This document shows positions 29,587 to 39,623 of a stretch of DNA of 64,000 nucleotides, piece by piece. The notes below the pieces were generated by a model. It worked only from the letters and a program-made list of their open reading frames with translations, had not been told where the DNA came from and made no database searches. The stretch covers positions 682,001-746,000 of the forward strand of contig NZ_JAUTDO010000001.1 of assembly GCF_030646165.1 (NCBI RefSeq), written 5' to 3'. The stretch is from Conexibacter sp. CPCC 206217. GTDB taxonomy: Bacteria > Actinomycetota > Thermoleophilia > Solirubrobacterales > Solirubrobacteraceae. Position numbers and translations under genes: made by a program. How positions within the stretch are numbered: the stretch's first letter is position 1; each line of letters begins with the position of its first letter.

Positions 29587-30814
29587 GGAACGACCCTCGC
29601 ACGCCGGACGCCGGGCCAGCCGCCGCGCCGGACTCCTTGAGCGCCGCGATCTGCTCGTCCGTATAGCCCGCCTCCGTCAGCACTGCGTCGGTGTCGCCGC
29701 CGAGGACCGGGCCCGGGGCGCGGGTCGGATCTCCGGGGGTGCGGCTGAGCTTGACCGGCAGGCCGAGCATGCGGACCGGCTCGACGGCGCCCGGCTGGTC
29801 CAGCCCGACGACCATCTCACGCGCGGCCACCAGCTCGGAGTCGAGCGCCTCGTCCAACTCCAGCAGCGGCTCCAGGCAGCAGTCGTGCTCGCGCGCGAAC
29901 GCCTCCCATTCGCCGCGCGTGCGCGCGGCGAAGATCCGCTCGACCTCGCCGTGGGCGTCGCTGCCGGGCGGCTCGAACTGGCGCTCGATCAGGTCCTCGC
30001 GGCCGACGCCGCGGCACCATGCCTGCCAGAACTTCGGCTCCAGCGCGCCGAGCGTCACCCAGCCGTCGGCGCAGGCGTACGGGCGGTAGCAGACGATCGA
30101 GCCGGACAACGGCAGGCCGCCGCGCCGCAGCGGCGTCCCGGCCGGGTCGTTGAGCTGCTGCGCTGCTTGCATCGCGAGCCACGACAGCGCGCCGTCGGTC
30201 ATCGAGACGTCGACGAGCTGACCCTCGCCGGAGCGGTCGCGCTCGCGCAACGCCGCGAGGATCCCGACCGCGCCCATCAAGGCGCCGCCGCCGACGTCGG
30301 CGATCTGCGCCGACGCCTGCACCGGCGGCCCGTCGCGCTCGCCGGTCAGCGCCAGCAGCCCGCCGAGGCCGAGGTAGTTGGTGTCGTGGCCGGCGCGGTC
30401 GCGCAGCGGCCCGTCCTGGCCGTAGCCGGTGATCGCGCAGTAGACGAGGCCGGCGTTCTCCTCACGCAGCCGCTCGTAGCCGACGCCGAGGCGGTCGAGC
30501 ACGCCGGGCCGGAACGACTCCAGCAGCACGTCGGCGTCGCGCACGAGCCGCAGCAGCACCTCGCGCCCGGCCGCCGACTTCAGGTCGAGCCGGATCGAGC
30601 GCTTGTTGCGGTTGAGTGCGAGGAACAGCGCCGATCTGGCGGAATCCTCGACGCCTTCGACGTACGGCGGCGACCAGCGCACGTAGTCGCCCATCCCCAT
30701 GTCCTCGACCTTCAGCACGTCCGCGCCGAGGTCGGCGAGCAGCAGCGAGCAGAACGGACCGGGCAGCAGGCGGGAGAGGTCGAGGACTCTGAGGCCCGTG
30801 AGCGGACCGCTCAT
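29579..30814 (-). CDS. CaiB/BaiF family (class III) CoA-transferase
   Basis: 411 residues. Class III CoA-transferase with L-R-V-L-D-L-S-R at the start, D-L-K-S-x-x-G-R-E-V-L in the cofactor region, and the catalytic Asp in G-H-D-T-N-Y near 150. Closest in pattern to alpha-methylacyl-CoA racemase / formyl-CoA transferase types. It would load CoA onto, or take it from, an organic acid of the pathway. ATG overlaps the BKACE stop by 4 bp. Fourth of five genes in the minus-strand operon. Confidence 0.92.
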   Translation of the reverse strand: MSGPLTGLRVLDLSRLLPGPFCSLLLADLGADVLKVEDMGMGDYVRWSPPYVEGVEDSARSALFLALNRNKRSIRLDLKSAAGREVLLRLVRDADVLLESFRPGVLDRLGVGYERLREENAGLVYCAITGYGQDGPLRDRAGHDTNYLGLGGLLALTGERDGPPVQASAQIADVGGGALMGAVGILAALRERDRSGEGQLVDVSMTDGALSWLAMQAAQQLNDPAGTPLRRGGLPLSGSIVCYRPYACADGWVTLGALEPKFWQAWCRGVGREDLIERQFEPPGSDAHGEVERIFAARTRGEWEAFAREHDCCLEPLLELDEALDSELVAAREMVVGLDQPGAVEPVRMLGLPVKLSRTPGDPTRAPGPVLGGDTDAVLTEAGYTDEQIAALKESGAAAGPASGVRGSFLG

Positions 30815-31701
30815 GCCGGCGCCCGTTCCCGCTTCGGCACGCCCAGCATGCTGCGCGTCTCCTCCACGCTCGCCACCCGCCGACCCACGTCGCGCGCCAT
30901 CCGCACGGCCTGCGCGATCAGGTCGCCGTTGGAGCGCGCCATCGCGCCGTCGGGGAGGTAGAAGTTGTCCTCCAGGCCGGCGCGGACGTTGCCGCCGAGC
31001 GTCAGCGCGGTCGCGATCAGCGTCCACTGGGCGCGCGAGATCCCGATCACGCCCCACTCGTTGCCCCCGTCGGGTCCGCCGGGCACGTTCTCCGCCATGT
31101 GCGCGAGGTTGCGCGCGGTCGGCCGGATCCCCCCCGTGACGCCCATCACGCACGAGATCTGCAGCGGCTCGCGCAGGATCCCCATGTCCAGCAGCGGGTC
31201 GAGGTTGGCGATGTGGCCGGTGTCGAAGCACTCGTGCTCGGGCTTGATCCCCTCCTCGTTCATCGCGCGCAGCAGCGTGATGATCGACTCGAAGCTGTTC
31301 TCGAAGACCGTGTGGAAGACGAAGTCTCTGCGTCTGCGCGAGTACTTCGCGTAGTTCATCGAGCCCATGTTCAGAGCGGCGACGTCCGGCTTCAACGCGC
31401 GCAGGTAGGCGATCCGCTTCTCCAGCGAGACGCCGAGGGCGCCCGTCGAGTAGTTGATCACGACGTCGCCGACCGCGGCCAGGATCGCGTCGGTGATCGC
31501 GCGGAAGTCCTCGATCTCGTACGACGGCGTGCCGTCGGGCGTGCGCGCGTGGATGTGGATCATCGACGCGCCCTCGTCGACCGCGCGGCGCGCCTCCGCG
31601 GCGTACTCCGCCGGCGTGTACGGGATCGCCGCGCACTGCTCGCGGTTGGCGATCGCGCCCGAGATCGAGCAGGTGACGATGACGGGATCTTCGAGGCTCA
31701 T
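30811..31701 (-). CDS. BKACE (DUF849) beta-keto acid cleavage enzyme
   Basis: 296 residues. Zinc-dependent TIM-barrel enzyme of the 3-keto-5-aminohexanoate cleavage (Kce) family. Visible: M-I-H-I-H-A-R-T-P-D-G with the two zinc His, the Y-S-T-G segment, C-F-D-T-G-H near 170, V-M-G-V-T-G-G and G-L-E-D-N-F-Y with the zinc Glu. Members combine a beta-keto acid with acetyl-CoA to give acetoacetate and a new acyl-CoA. It occupies the place of HMG-CoA lyase in this liu-like operon. ATGA overlaps on both sides. Substrate cannot be predicted by eye. Confidence 0.93.
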   Translation of the reverse strand: MSLEDPVIVTCSISGAIANREQCAAIPYTPAEYAAEARRAVDEGASMIHIHARTPDGTPSYEIEDFRAITDAILAAVGDVVINYSTGALGVSLEKRIAYLRALKPDVAALNMGSMNYAKYSRRRRDFVFHTVFENSFESIITLLRAMNEEGIKPEHECFDTGHIANLDPLLDMGILREPLQISCVMGVTGGIRPTARNLAHMAENVPGGPDGGNEWGVIGISRAQWTLIATALTLGGNVRAGLEDNFYLPDGAMARSNGDLIAQAVRMARDVGRRVASVEETRSMLGVPKRERAPA

Positions 31702-33275
31702 ACCGGCACCACCCCATGTCGCTTCCAGGGCCGCTCGACGCGCTTGCCCTCCGCCATCTCCAGCGCGCGCACGATCGTCGGGCGCGTCTCGCGCGGGTCG
31801 ATCACGTCGTCGATCATTCCGTTCCCGGCCGCGACGTAGACGTCGATCACTCTGCGGTACGCGGCGACCAGCTCGGCTCTCTTGGCGGCCGGATCGTCGG
31901 CCTGCTCGACGACTCTGCGCATCACGATCTCGACCGCGCCCTCGGCCCCCATCACGGAGATCTCCGCACTCGGCCAGGCGACGATCAGGTCCGGCTCGTA
32001 CGCCTTGCCGCACATCACGTAGTAGCCCGCGCCGTAGGCCTTGCGGATCACGACGGTGATCTTCGGCACGGTCGCGTTGGCGACCGCGTGGAGCATCTTC
32101 GCGCCGTGACGGATGATGCCGGCCGCCTCGACCTTCGTGCCGACCATGAAGCCCGGCACGTCCTGCAGGAAGACGAGCGGGATCCCGTACGCGTTGCAGA
32201 GGTTGACGAAGCGCGCGGCCTTGTCGGCGGAGTCGATGTCGAGGATCCCGCCGAGCTGCTTGGGCTGGTTGGCGACGATCCCGACCGGCCGCCCGCCGAA
32301 GCGCGCGAAGCAGGTGATCAGCGTCTTCGCCCACTGCGGCTTCATGTCGAAGTACTCGCCGTCGTCGACGATCCGCCGGATCACCTCGTACATGTCGTAC
32401 GGCTTGCGGTTGGACTCCGGCAGCACGTCGAGCAGGTCGTCGTCCATGCGGTCGACCGGGTCGCTGACGGGCCGCACGGGCACCGGCGCCTCGCAATGCT
32501 GCGGCATGAACGAGAGGTACTGCTTGATCCGCTCGACGCACTCCTCGTCGGAGGCGACCTCGAGGTCGCCGACGCCGGACTTGCGGCAGTGCACGCGCGA
32601 GCCGCCGAGCTCCTCCTGCGTCACGTCCTCCCCGACCGCCGCGCGCACGAGGTGCGGGCCGGCGAGCGCCATCGAGCCGCGCCCCTTCACCATCGGGACG
32701 AAGTCGGCGAGTCCGGGGATGTAGGCGGTGCCGGCGGCGCACGGCCCCATCAGCGCGGCGATCTGCGGGATCACGCCGCTCATCACGACCTCTTCGCGGA
32801 ACAGGTGGCCGGAGCCGGCGAAGAGCGAGCCGACCGCCTCCTGGATCCGTGCGCCGGCCGAGTCGAGCAGCCAGATGAACGGGATCCGCTTCGACAGCGC
32901 CAGCTCGCGCAGCCGCGTCACCTTGATCTCGCCGGTCATCCCCATCGAGCCGGCCATCACCGTGAAGTCGTAGGCGCAGACCGCGACCATGCGGCCGTCG
33001 ACCTTGCCGTAGCCGGTGATGACGCCGTCGGCCGGCGCCTCCTTGCCCTCCAGCCCGCGCACGGAGAAGTGGATGCCGGCGTTGATCCCCAGCTCGGTGA
33101 AGGTGCCGTCGTCGATCAGCAGCGCAAGCCGCTCGCGCGCGGTCAGCTTGTCGGCCGCGTGCTGTCTGGCGATCTTCGCCTCGCCGCCGCCGAGCGCCGC
33201 CTTCGCGCGCCGCTCGTGCAGCTCCTCGACGAGCGGGCGCAGGAGCGACGGCGGCGAGGTCATTGTCCTGTCCAT
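31698..33275 (-). CDS. Acyl-CoA carboxylase beta (carboxyltransferase) subunit
   Basis: 525 residues, the PCC/ACC/MMDA carboxyltransferase family. L-T-A-R-E-R-L-A-L-L-I-D-D-G-T-F starts the N-terminal domain; D-S-A-G-A-R-I-Q-E and G-P-C-A-A-G-T-A-Y form the oxyanion region; the C-terminal half has Q-D-V-P-G-F-M-V-G and R-K-A-Y-G-A-G-Y-Y-V-M. It moves carboxyl from biotin to an acyl-CoA. No biotin-carboxylase gene lies in the operon. ATG 33275 has GGGAG 5 bases upstream; ATG 33263 gives a 4-bp overlap with the hydratase stop and is an alternative. Confidence 0.93.
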   Translation of the reverse strand: MDRTMTSPPSLLRPLVEELHERRAKAALGGGEAKIARQHAADKLTARERLALLIDDGTFTELGINAGIHFSVRGLEGKEAPADGVITGYGKVDGRMVAVCAYDFTVMAGSMGMTGEIKVTRLRELALSKRIPFIWLLDSAGARIQEAVGSLFAGSGHLFREEVVMSGVIPQIAALMGPCAAGTAYIPGLADFVPMVKGRGSMALAGPHLVRAAVGEDVTQEELGGSRVHCRKSGVGDLEVASDEECVERIKQYLSFMPQHCEAPVPVRPVSDPVDRMDDDLLDVLPESNRKPYDMYEVIRRIVDDGEYFDMKPQWAKTLITCFARFGGRPVGIVANQPKQLGGILDIDSADKAARFVNLCNAYGIPLVFLQDVPGFMVGTKVEAAGIIRHGAKMLHAVANATVPKITVVIRKAYGAGYYVMCGKAYEPDLIVAWPSAEISVMGAEGAVEIVMRRVVEQADDPAAKRAELVAAYRRVIDVYVAAGNGMIDDVIDPRETRPTIVRALEMAEGKRVERPWKRHGVVPV

Positions 33276-34042
33276 TGCGGCTCCCGTCTTTCGAAGAACG
33301 CTCTGACGCCCTCCTGGATGTCGTCGGTCGAGAAGGCGAGCGCGAGCTGGGCGCGGAGGTAGTCGAGCGCCTCCTCGAACGCCATGTCCTGCTGGCGGTA
33401 CATCGCGTCCTTGCCCATCTTCATCAGCAGCGGCGTCTTGCGCGCCAGTCGGCCGGCCCAGTCGGCGACGGCCGCGTCGTACTCGTCGGCCGCCACGACC
33501 TTGTTGACGATCCCGATCCGCTCCGCCTCGTGCGCGTCGAGCTGGTCGCCCAGCAGCAGCAGCTCGTTCGTCTTCTTGCGCCCGACGTTGCGGTAGATCA
33601 GCGCCATGATCATGAACGGGAAGACGCCGACGTTGATCTCCGGCGTGCCGAAGCGCACGCCCTCCTTCGCGACGATCAGGTCGCACGCGAGCGCGACGCC
33701 GAGCGCGCCCGCGAGCACGTGGCCGTTGGCCGCGCAGATGCTCGGCTTGCCGAGCTGGCCGATCAGCTTGAACAGCGTCGTGAAGCGCTCGATCGCGGCG
33801 TACTTGTGCACCAGCGGCGCCTGCGCGGCGAAGCCGCCGAGGTTGCCGCCGGAGGAGAAGACTCTGGCGTGCGTCGAGGTCAGCACGACGCAACGGACGG
33901 TGTCATCGTCGCGTGCCGCGGCGAAGGCCGCGAGCAGGTCGTCGAGCAGCTCGTCGGAGAGCGCGTTGCGGGTGTCGGGCTGATCGAGTGAGATCGTGGC
34001 GACGGCGTCGGCGACGTCGTAGCGGAGGGTTGCGTAGTCCAC
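33260..34042 (-). CDS. Enoyl-CoA hydratase/isomerase
   Basis: 260 residues, crotonase fold. The first oxyanion loop reads V-F-S-S-G-G-N-L and the second A-N-G-H-V-L-A-G-A-L-G. The catalytic-Glu region aligns to R-F-G-T-P-E-I-N-V-G, keeping one Glu (E in P-E-I). It would hydrate an unsaturated acyl-CoA, as methylglutaconyl-CoA hydratase does in liu operons. GTG start with AGGA 10 bases upstream. First gene of the minus-strand operon; the 16-bp motif 34062-34077 lies just upstream. Confidence 0.92.
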   Translation of the reverse strand: MDYATLRYDVADAVATISLDQPDTRNALSDELLDDLLAAFAAARDDDTVRCVVLTSTHARVFSSGGNLGGFAAQAPLVHKYAAIERFTTLFKLIGQLGKPSICAANGHVLAGALGVALACDLIVAKEGVRFGTPEINVGVFPFMIMALIYRNVGRKKTNELLLLGDQLDAHEAERIGIVNKVVAADEYDAAVADWAGRLARKTPLLMKMGKDAMYRQQDMAFEEALDYLRAQLALAFSTDDIQEGVRAFFERREPQWTGQ

Positions 34043-34061
34043 GCGGCCAATTCCTGTGAGA

Positions 34062-34077
34062 AGTAGGACGTTTCACT
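34062..34077. promoter_or_regulatory. 16-bp near-palindrome, copy A
   Basis: AGTAGGACGTTTCACT, 20 bases upstream of the hydratase start. It matches 34744-34759 at 13 of 16 positions. Candidate operator shared by the two facing acyl-CoA operons. Confidence 0.55.
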
Positions 34078-34249
34078 TCCAACTCTGGCGCCGAACGCGA
34101 CATGCGTCAAGGCGGACCCGCTGCCGCCGATGCGCAGACAGCACAGGTTTAGGCGGGCTTAACGCGCGGGAACGTTGGCGTCTGGTCGCTTTCCCCAGGC
34201 ACGGGCCCGGCGACCGTCGTTCGTCCCACGACTCACCAGGAGGTCTCCC

Positions 34250-34708
34250 TTGGAGACACGTACCAGCACGCGCGGCCGCTCCCTCTCGGTCGCGTTGCTC
34301 GCAGCGCTGCTCGCCAGCGCCGTCTCGCTCGCCGCCGCCCAGGCGGCCAGCGCCGCACCCCAACTGCTCGCGCCCGGCATCGGCAAGACGCTCGCCAGAG
34401 GCTCGCAGCCGCTCTTCAAGGCACGCGACACCGACCCCAACGCACGCCGCTACAGAGTCTTCATGACGATCTCGAGATCGAAGAAGCTCGACAAGGACGG
34501 CGACCTCAAGCAGACGAGAGGCTCCGGCACGTTCACGAGCATGAGACAGTCCGGCAGATACGGCTTCACCTACAAGCCGCCGGCGTACTCGTTCCCTGAG
34601 TGGTTCATGCAGGCGCCGGGCACCTACTACTGGCAGGCCTATCACATCGACTGCCGCGTCAAGGGCTGTCACGTGCACAGCAAGGTGCGCTCCTTCAAGG
34701 TCGCGTAG
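34250..34708 (+). CDS. Small secreted protein, fibronectin-like, unknown
   Basis: 152 residues. TTG start (34250-34252) with a perfect AGGAGGT five bases upstream, better than any other codon. Signal peptide (1-36, S-V-A-L-L-A-A-L-L-A ... A-S-A-A-P). The mature part looks like one fibronectin-III or Ig-like domain: L-F-K-A-R-D-T-D-P-N-A-R-R-Y-R-V, then P-G-T-Y-Y-W-Q-A-Y, with two Cys near the C-terminus that may form a disulfide. AGA is used for many of its Arg. It sits between the two acyl-CoA operons but shows no functional link to them. Confidence 0.78.
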   Translation: METRTSTRGRSLSVALLAALLASAVSLAAAQAASAAPQLLAPGIGKTLARGSQPLFKARDTDPNARRYRVFMTISRSKKLDKDGDLKQTRGSGTFTSMRQSGRYGFTYKPPAYSFPEWFMQAPGTYYWQAYHIDCRVKGCHVHSKVRSFKVA

Positions 34709-34743
34709 CTCGCGCAGGCGGTGGCCTGACCGGCGCAGCCGGA

Positions 34744-34759
34744 AGTAGGAAGTTCTACT
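34744..34759. promoter_or_regulatory. 16-bp near-palindrome, copy B
   Basis: AGTAGGAAGTTCTACT, arms AGTAG/CTACT, 45 bases upstream of the first acyl-CoA dehydrogenase start. Partner of 34062-34077. Confidence 0.55.
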
Positions 34760-34804
34760 GTTCACTTTCTTCGCCCGCCCACGCGCACCGAGGAGAGACG
34801 CCGC

Positions 34805-35995
<1,191 letters not shown>

Positions 35996-36007
35996 GGAGG
36001 CTTCGTC

Positions 36008-36403
36008 ATGGGTGAGATCACCGCCGGGCCCGGGTACGCGGTCGGCAACCTCGACGCGATCGGCGCCGGCCCCGGCTTTCGCAAGATCCGCAGAGAGCTG
36101 GGCGTCACCGCGTTCGGCATGAACGCGATCGTGCTGCCGCCGGGCTACGACACCGGCAGCCACTACCACGAGCACCAGGAGGAGACGTACTTCGTCCACT
36201 CCGGCCGGATCGCGATCACCTTCGGCGACGGCACGACGCACGAACTGGATCCCGGCGGCCTCGCGCGCGTCGACGCGACGACGGTGCGCAACGTCAGAAA
36301 CATCGGCACCGGCGACGCGATCTACGTGATCGTCGGCGGCAAGGACGGCTACGTCGGGCGCGACGGCGTGAAGGTCAACCCGGACGGGTCCGAGGCGCGG
36401 TGA
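36008..36403 (+). CDS. Cupin-domain protein
   Basis: 131 residues, single cupin barrel. Motif 1 is S-H-Y-H-E-H-Q-E-E-T-Y-F-V with three His and a Glu as probable metal ligands; motif 2 is the P-G-G-L-A-R-V-D-A-T-T-V-R-N stretch, where the usual His is not obvious. Small cupins like this can be dioxygenases, isomerases or sensors. ATG 12 bases after the first dehydrogenase stop with GAGGAGG upstream, so co-transcribed. Its exact role in the acyl-CoA pathway is unknown. Confidence 0.88.
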   Translation: MGEITAGPGYAVGNLDAIGAGPGFRKIRRELGVTAFGMNAIVLPPGYDTGSHYHEHQEETYFVHSGRIAITFGDGTTHELDPGGLARVDATTVRNVRNIGTGDAIYVIVGGKDGYVGRDGVKVNPDGSEAR

Positions 36404-36471
36404 GCGGCGCGGCGCTCGCGTCGTTGCTGCAGCGGATCGGCGCGGGCGCGGCGGCCGGGCGCGGCCGGTGA
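36400..36471 (+). pseudogene. 23-codon duplicate of the next gene's 5' end
   Basis: A short frame from GTG 36400 to TGA 36471 reads V-S-G-A-A-L-A-S-L-L-Q-R-I-G-A-G-A-A-A-G-R. The real gene downstream begins V-S-A-S-D-L-L-A-R-T-G-A-G-A-A-A-R. Both start with GTGAGCG and share the GGCGCGGGCGCGGCGGC run. The mini-frame overlaps the cupin stop (GTGA) and the dehydrogenase start (GTGA). It looks like a leftover of a local duplication, possibly still translated as a coupling peptide. Confidence 0.5.
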
Positions 36472-37643
36472 GCGCGAGCGACCTGCTCGCGCGGACCGGC
36501 GCGGGCGCGGCGGCGCGCGCCCGGCCGCTGCCCCCGCTGACGGACCGCCACGTCGCGCTGCGCGCCGAGATGCGCGCGTTCGTCGAGCGTGAGCTGGCGC
36601 CGCACGCCGAAGCGTGGGAGGTGGCGCGCGCGTTTCCCGACGCGGCGCTGCGGCTCTGCTGCGAGCGCGGCTTCGTCGGGCTGAAGTTCCCGCCCGAGCA
36701 CGGCGGCGCGGGCGATCCCGTCGCGGCCGCCGTGTTCGCGGAGGAACTGGCGCGCTGCGGCTCCGGCGGGGTCGGCGCCGGGATCGGCGCGCACGCCGGG
36801 ATCGCGCTGCCGCCGGTGTGGCGCTTCGGCACGCCCGACCAGCACGAGCGCTTCCTGCGGCCCGGGATCCGCGGCGAGAAGCTCGCCGCGCTCGGGATCA
36901 CCGAGCCCGACGCCGGCTCCGACGTGGCCGCCCTGCGCACGCGCGCCGAGCAGGTCGACGGCGGTTTCCTCGTGAACGGCTCCAAGCTCTTCATCACCAA
37001 CGGGATGCGCGCGGACTTCGTCGTGACGGCGGTCAAGACGACCGCCGACGGCGGCCACGGCGGGATCTCGTTCCTGCTGATCGAGCGCGGCGAGGGGATG
37101 ACCTCGAGCCCGATCGAGAAGCTCGGCTGGCATGCCTCCGACACCGCCCTGATCACGTTCGACGACCTTTTCGTGCCTGCCGAGAACCTGCTCGGCGAGC
37201 TGCACGGCGGCTTCAGGCTGATCATGGTCAACTTCGCCTGGGAGCGGCTGATGATGGCGCTCGGCGCCCTCGGCGCGCTCGACGTCGTGCTGGAGCGGAC
37301 GGTCGCGTTCCTGCGCTCGCGCGCGCGGCGCCCCTCGCAATCGGCGCGCCACCGCGTCGCCGAGGTCGCGACCGCGCTGGAGACGGGCCGCGCATTGACC
37401 TACCACGCGCTGCGCCTGCACCTCGCCGGCGCCGACTGCGTACGCGAGGTGACGATGGCCAAGCTCGCGACCCAGCGCGCCGCCTACGACGGCGCCGACA
37501 GCTGCCTGCAGATCCACTTCGACGCCGGCGAGCACGCCGAGCCGGCGCTGGAGCGCGCCGTCCGCGACCTGCGCCTCGGCCCGATCGGCGGCGGCACCGA
37601 CGAGATCATGAAGGAGATCCTCGGCAAGACGATGGGCCTCTGA
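36468..37643 (+). CDS. Acyl-CoA dehydrogenase 2 with altered flavin motif
   Basis: 391 residues, about 40-50% like the first dehydrogenase by eye. I-T-E-P-D-A-G-S-D and K-L-F-I-T-N-G-M-R-A-D are kept. In the C-terminal region the usual Y-G-G before the catalytic Glu is replaced by H-F-D (H-F-D-A-G-E-H-A-E-P); the Glu itself still aligns, and R-D-L-R-L-G-P-I-G-G-G-T-D-E-I follows. GTG start overlaps the 23-codon frame by 4 bp. Third real gene of the operon, followed by a perfect hairpin terminator. Confidence 0.93.
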   Translation: MSASDLLARTGAGAAARARPLPPLTDRHVALRAEMRAFVERELAPHAEAWEVARAFPDAALRLCCERGFVGLKFPPEHGGAGDPVAAAVFAEELARCGSGGVGAGIGAHAGIALPPVWRFGTPDQHERFLRPGIRGEKLAALGITEPDAGSDVAALRTRAEQVDGGFLVNGSKLFITNGMRADFVVTAVKTTADGGHGGISFLLIERGEGMTSSPIEKLGWHASDTALITFDDLFVPAENLLGELHGGFRLIMVNFAWERLMMALGALGALDVVLERTVAFLRSRARRPSQSARHRVAEVATALETGRALTYHALRLHLAGADCVREVTMAKLATQRAAYDGADSCLQIHFDAGEHAEPALERAVRDLRLGPIGGGTDEIMKEILGKTMGL

Positions 37644-37667
37644 GCGGCGCCGGGCGACCGGCGCCGC
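37644..37667. terminator. Terminator of the acyl-CoA dehydrogenase operon
   Basis: Perfect 10-bp GC stem (37644-37653 with 37658-37667), loop GCGA, directly after the stop codon and between convergent genes. Confidence 0.8.
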
Positions 37668-37680
37668 TCGCGGCGCGGAC

Positions 37681-38535
37681 TCAGAGCGCGGCGAACAGCG
37701 CTCTGACGTAGGCCACGCAAACCGCTTCCACACGTGCCGCGGGAATCGCCAACCGGACCCCGCGCGTCGCCAGTTCGACGCCAGGCCGTCCGCGCCGTCC
37801 GAACAGGCGCGTCAGATGGTCGAGTCCGATCCGCGTGGAGGCGCCGGCGACCTCGTCGGAGAGCAGGCGCGAGCAGGTCCGCGCGACCGCGACCGAATCG
37901 GTCGCGAGCATCAGCCGCAGGACGTCGACGGCGTCCTTGTCGTCGAGACGATCGCGCCGGCCGCTCGCCTCCCGCTCGCCAAGCTTGTGCGCCTTGGCGA
38001 TGAGCAGCGCGGCGTGGCCGGCGACGTTGACCATGCGCGAGCGCGCGTCCTGCGGGTCAAGCGCACGGATCCCCATCGGCTCGTGATCGACGAGTGCCGC
38101 CTCCAGCCCCGCGATGCGGCGAGCGGCGCGCCGTCCGTGGTCCGGCAACCGGGCCCCTCGGCGACCTCCGGGCGGGGCCGCTCCATCCGGGACGATCAGA
38201 TCGAGCGGTATCTCAGCTTCAACGCCCTCGATGGTGGCGGAGGCGAGCCAGATCCCTGGCTCGACATGGCCGCCGATCTCCTGCAGCCGGAACCCGCGAG
38301 CCGTCATCGCAGCCTCCAGGGTCGGTTCCTTCACGAGCAATGCCGGGTCGAGCACGAGATCTCCGTCCGTCGTGAACGGGGCAAGCGGGAGCGCATCGAC
38401 GCCACCGTGCAGGTAGATCGCCTGCGCCCCGACGACGACGATCGCCTCCAGCTGCGGAGCTAGGCCGTCGAGCGCGTCGAGCAGGACGCGGCGCGCCGCG
38501 ACGTAACGCGGGTCGAGCGTGGGCGTCTGGCTCAT
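37681..38535 (-). CDS. Nucleotidyltransferase-fold protein (AbiEii-like toxin candidate)
   Basis: 284 residues. N-terminal nucleotidyltransferase-like core: V-V-V-G-A-Q-A-I-Y-L-H-G-G (glycine/helix motif) followed by F-T-T-D-G-D-L-V-L-D, a D-x-D metal motif. A Lys/Arg-rich segment (A-K-A-H-K-L-G-E-R) and D-D-K-D-A-V-D-V-L-R-L match the helical part of AbiEii/MNT-type proteins. It is encoded directly after a winged-helix gene with a 4-bp ATGA overlap, the layout of type IV abiE toxin-antitoxin pairs. Toxin activity is inference. Confidence 0.7.
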   Translation of the reverse strand: MSQTPTLDPRYVAARRVLLDALDGLAPQLEAIVVVGAQAIYLHGGVDALPLAPFTTDGDLVLDPALLVKEPTLEAAMTARGFRLQEIGGHVEPGIWLASATIEGVEAEIPLDLIVPDGAAPPGGRRGARLPDHGRRAARRIAGLEAALVDHEPMGIRALDPQDARSRMVNVAGHAALLIAKAHKLGEREASGRRDRLDDKDAVDVLRLMLATDSVAVARTCSRLLSDEVAGASTRIGLDHLTRLFGRRGRPGVELATRGVRLAIPAARVEAVCVAYVRALFAAL

Positions 38536-39623
38536 GCCGCAGCTGGGACGGACAGCCCGGCGAGCGAGTCCGCGCGCCAGCTCGACTCGTCGCCCGCCAT
38601 CCAGCTCAACACGGCCTCCCCTTCGGCGGGCATGCGGCCAGTGCCGGTCAGGCAGTCGACGGCGATCTGTGCGGGAGCCACGGTGTCGACCGCGTCCATC
38701 CGTCTGACTCCGGTCCAGACGACGTCATCGAACGGTCTCAGAAGCACGACGTTCGCGCCTTCATCCGCGGGCAGAAGTCCGAGCTTGCCGGCGACGCCGT
38801 CGACGTGCTCGCAGTAGACCGTCAGGACCGCGGGAGCGGCGACGGGTGCGAGTCGCACTGCCGCGAACGAGCCGGTCACTGCGACGCGCCCCGGCATGTC
38901 CGCGAGCGCTGCGTACGCTTCCGCAGCGTCGCGTGCGACGAACCCGCGCGCTGCATTGGCGCTCAGCACGTCGTAGCTCTCGGCCCACCGACGCAGCAGC
39001 GCGATCGTCTCGACCGACTCGACTCTTCCGCGCGGCCCTCGCTGCACCAGCGCTTCGCGGTCGAGCGTGTCGAGCATGCGCGAGACGTAGCCGGGCGCCA
39101 GTCGGGTCGCGTCGGCGAGCTCGCCGACGCCGTACGGAGGCCGCACGTCGACCAGCGCGCGGATCAGGCGCCCCGACTTCGGACCGCGCACGCGCGCCGC
39201 GCCGCGGACAGATGCCTGCGGATCTCTCGTCGCCCCGGACGACGAGATGAACACGGCAGGATCGTCGGCTTGGATGCGCACGTTGCCGGTGGGATCGAGA
39301 TAGTTGATCTGCTCCTCGACCAGCAGCGTCTGCGCACGCGGCCCGATCCAGGGAGCGATGACCAGCACCGGCACTTCGGGGGCAAGGTTGCGAATCGCTC
39401 GGCCGAGTCCCGACAAGATCGTCGGCACATCACGCGGAGGAAGGGATCTCCTGACTTCCAGTGCGAGCCATTCGGCCGTCCCGTTCGGCGCGCTGATCAC
39501 GAATGCGCGCGTGCCGCCATCCATCGGCGCGTACGCGACCGCCCACGGCGCTGGCAGAAGCGCATCGAGGCGCTCACGTGCTTCTTCCACAAGCGTTTCC
39601 TCATAGGCATGATTCCCTATCAT
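38532..39623 (-). CDS. Winged-helix protein (AbiEi-like antitoxin/regulator candidate)
   Basis: 363 residues. N-terminal alpha/beta region with V-L-V-I-A-P-W-I-G-P-R-A-Q-T-L-L and then I-N-Y-L-D-P-T-G-N-V-R-I, a stretch typical of AbiEi-like proteins. A winged helix follows (about 155-215: G-V-G-E-L-A-D-A-T-R-L-A-P-G-Y-V-S-R-M-L) and a C-terminal domain of unknown type. ATG start without Shine-Dalgarno; TATAGT (39634-39639) ends 10 bases upstream, so probably leaderless. The promoter is strikingly AT-rich, a sign of horizontal transfer. Likely autorepressor of the pair. Confidence 0.7.
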   Translation of the reverse strand: MIGNHAYEETLVEEARERLDALLPAPWAVAYAPMDGGTRAFVISAPNGTAEWLALEVRRSLPPRDVPTILSGLGRAIRNLAPEVPVLVIAPWIGPRAQTLLVEEQINYLDPTGNVRIQADDPAVFISSSGATRDPQASVRGAARVRGPKSGRLIRALVDVRPPYGVGELADATRLAPGYVSRMLDTLDREALVQRGPRGRVESVETIALLRRWAESYDVLSANAARGFVARDAAEAYAALADMPGRVAVTGSFAAVRLAPVAAPAVLTVYCEHVDGVAGKLGLLPADEGANVVLLRPFDDVVWTGVRRMDAVDTVAPAQIAVDCLTGTGRMPAEGEAVLSWMAGDESSWRADSLAGLSVPAAA

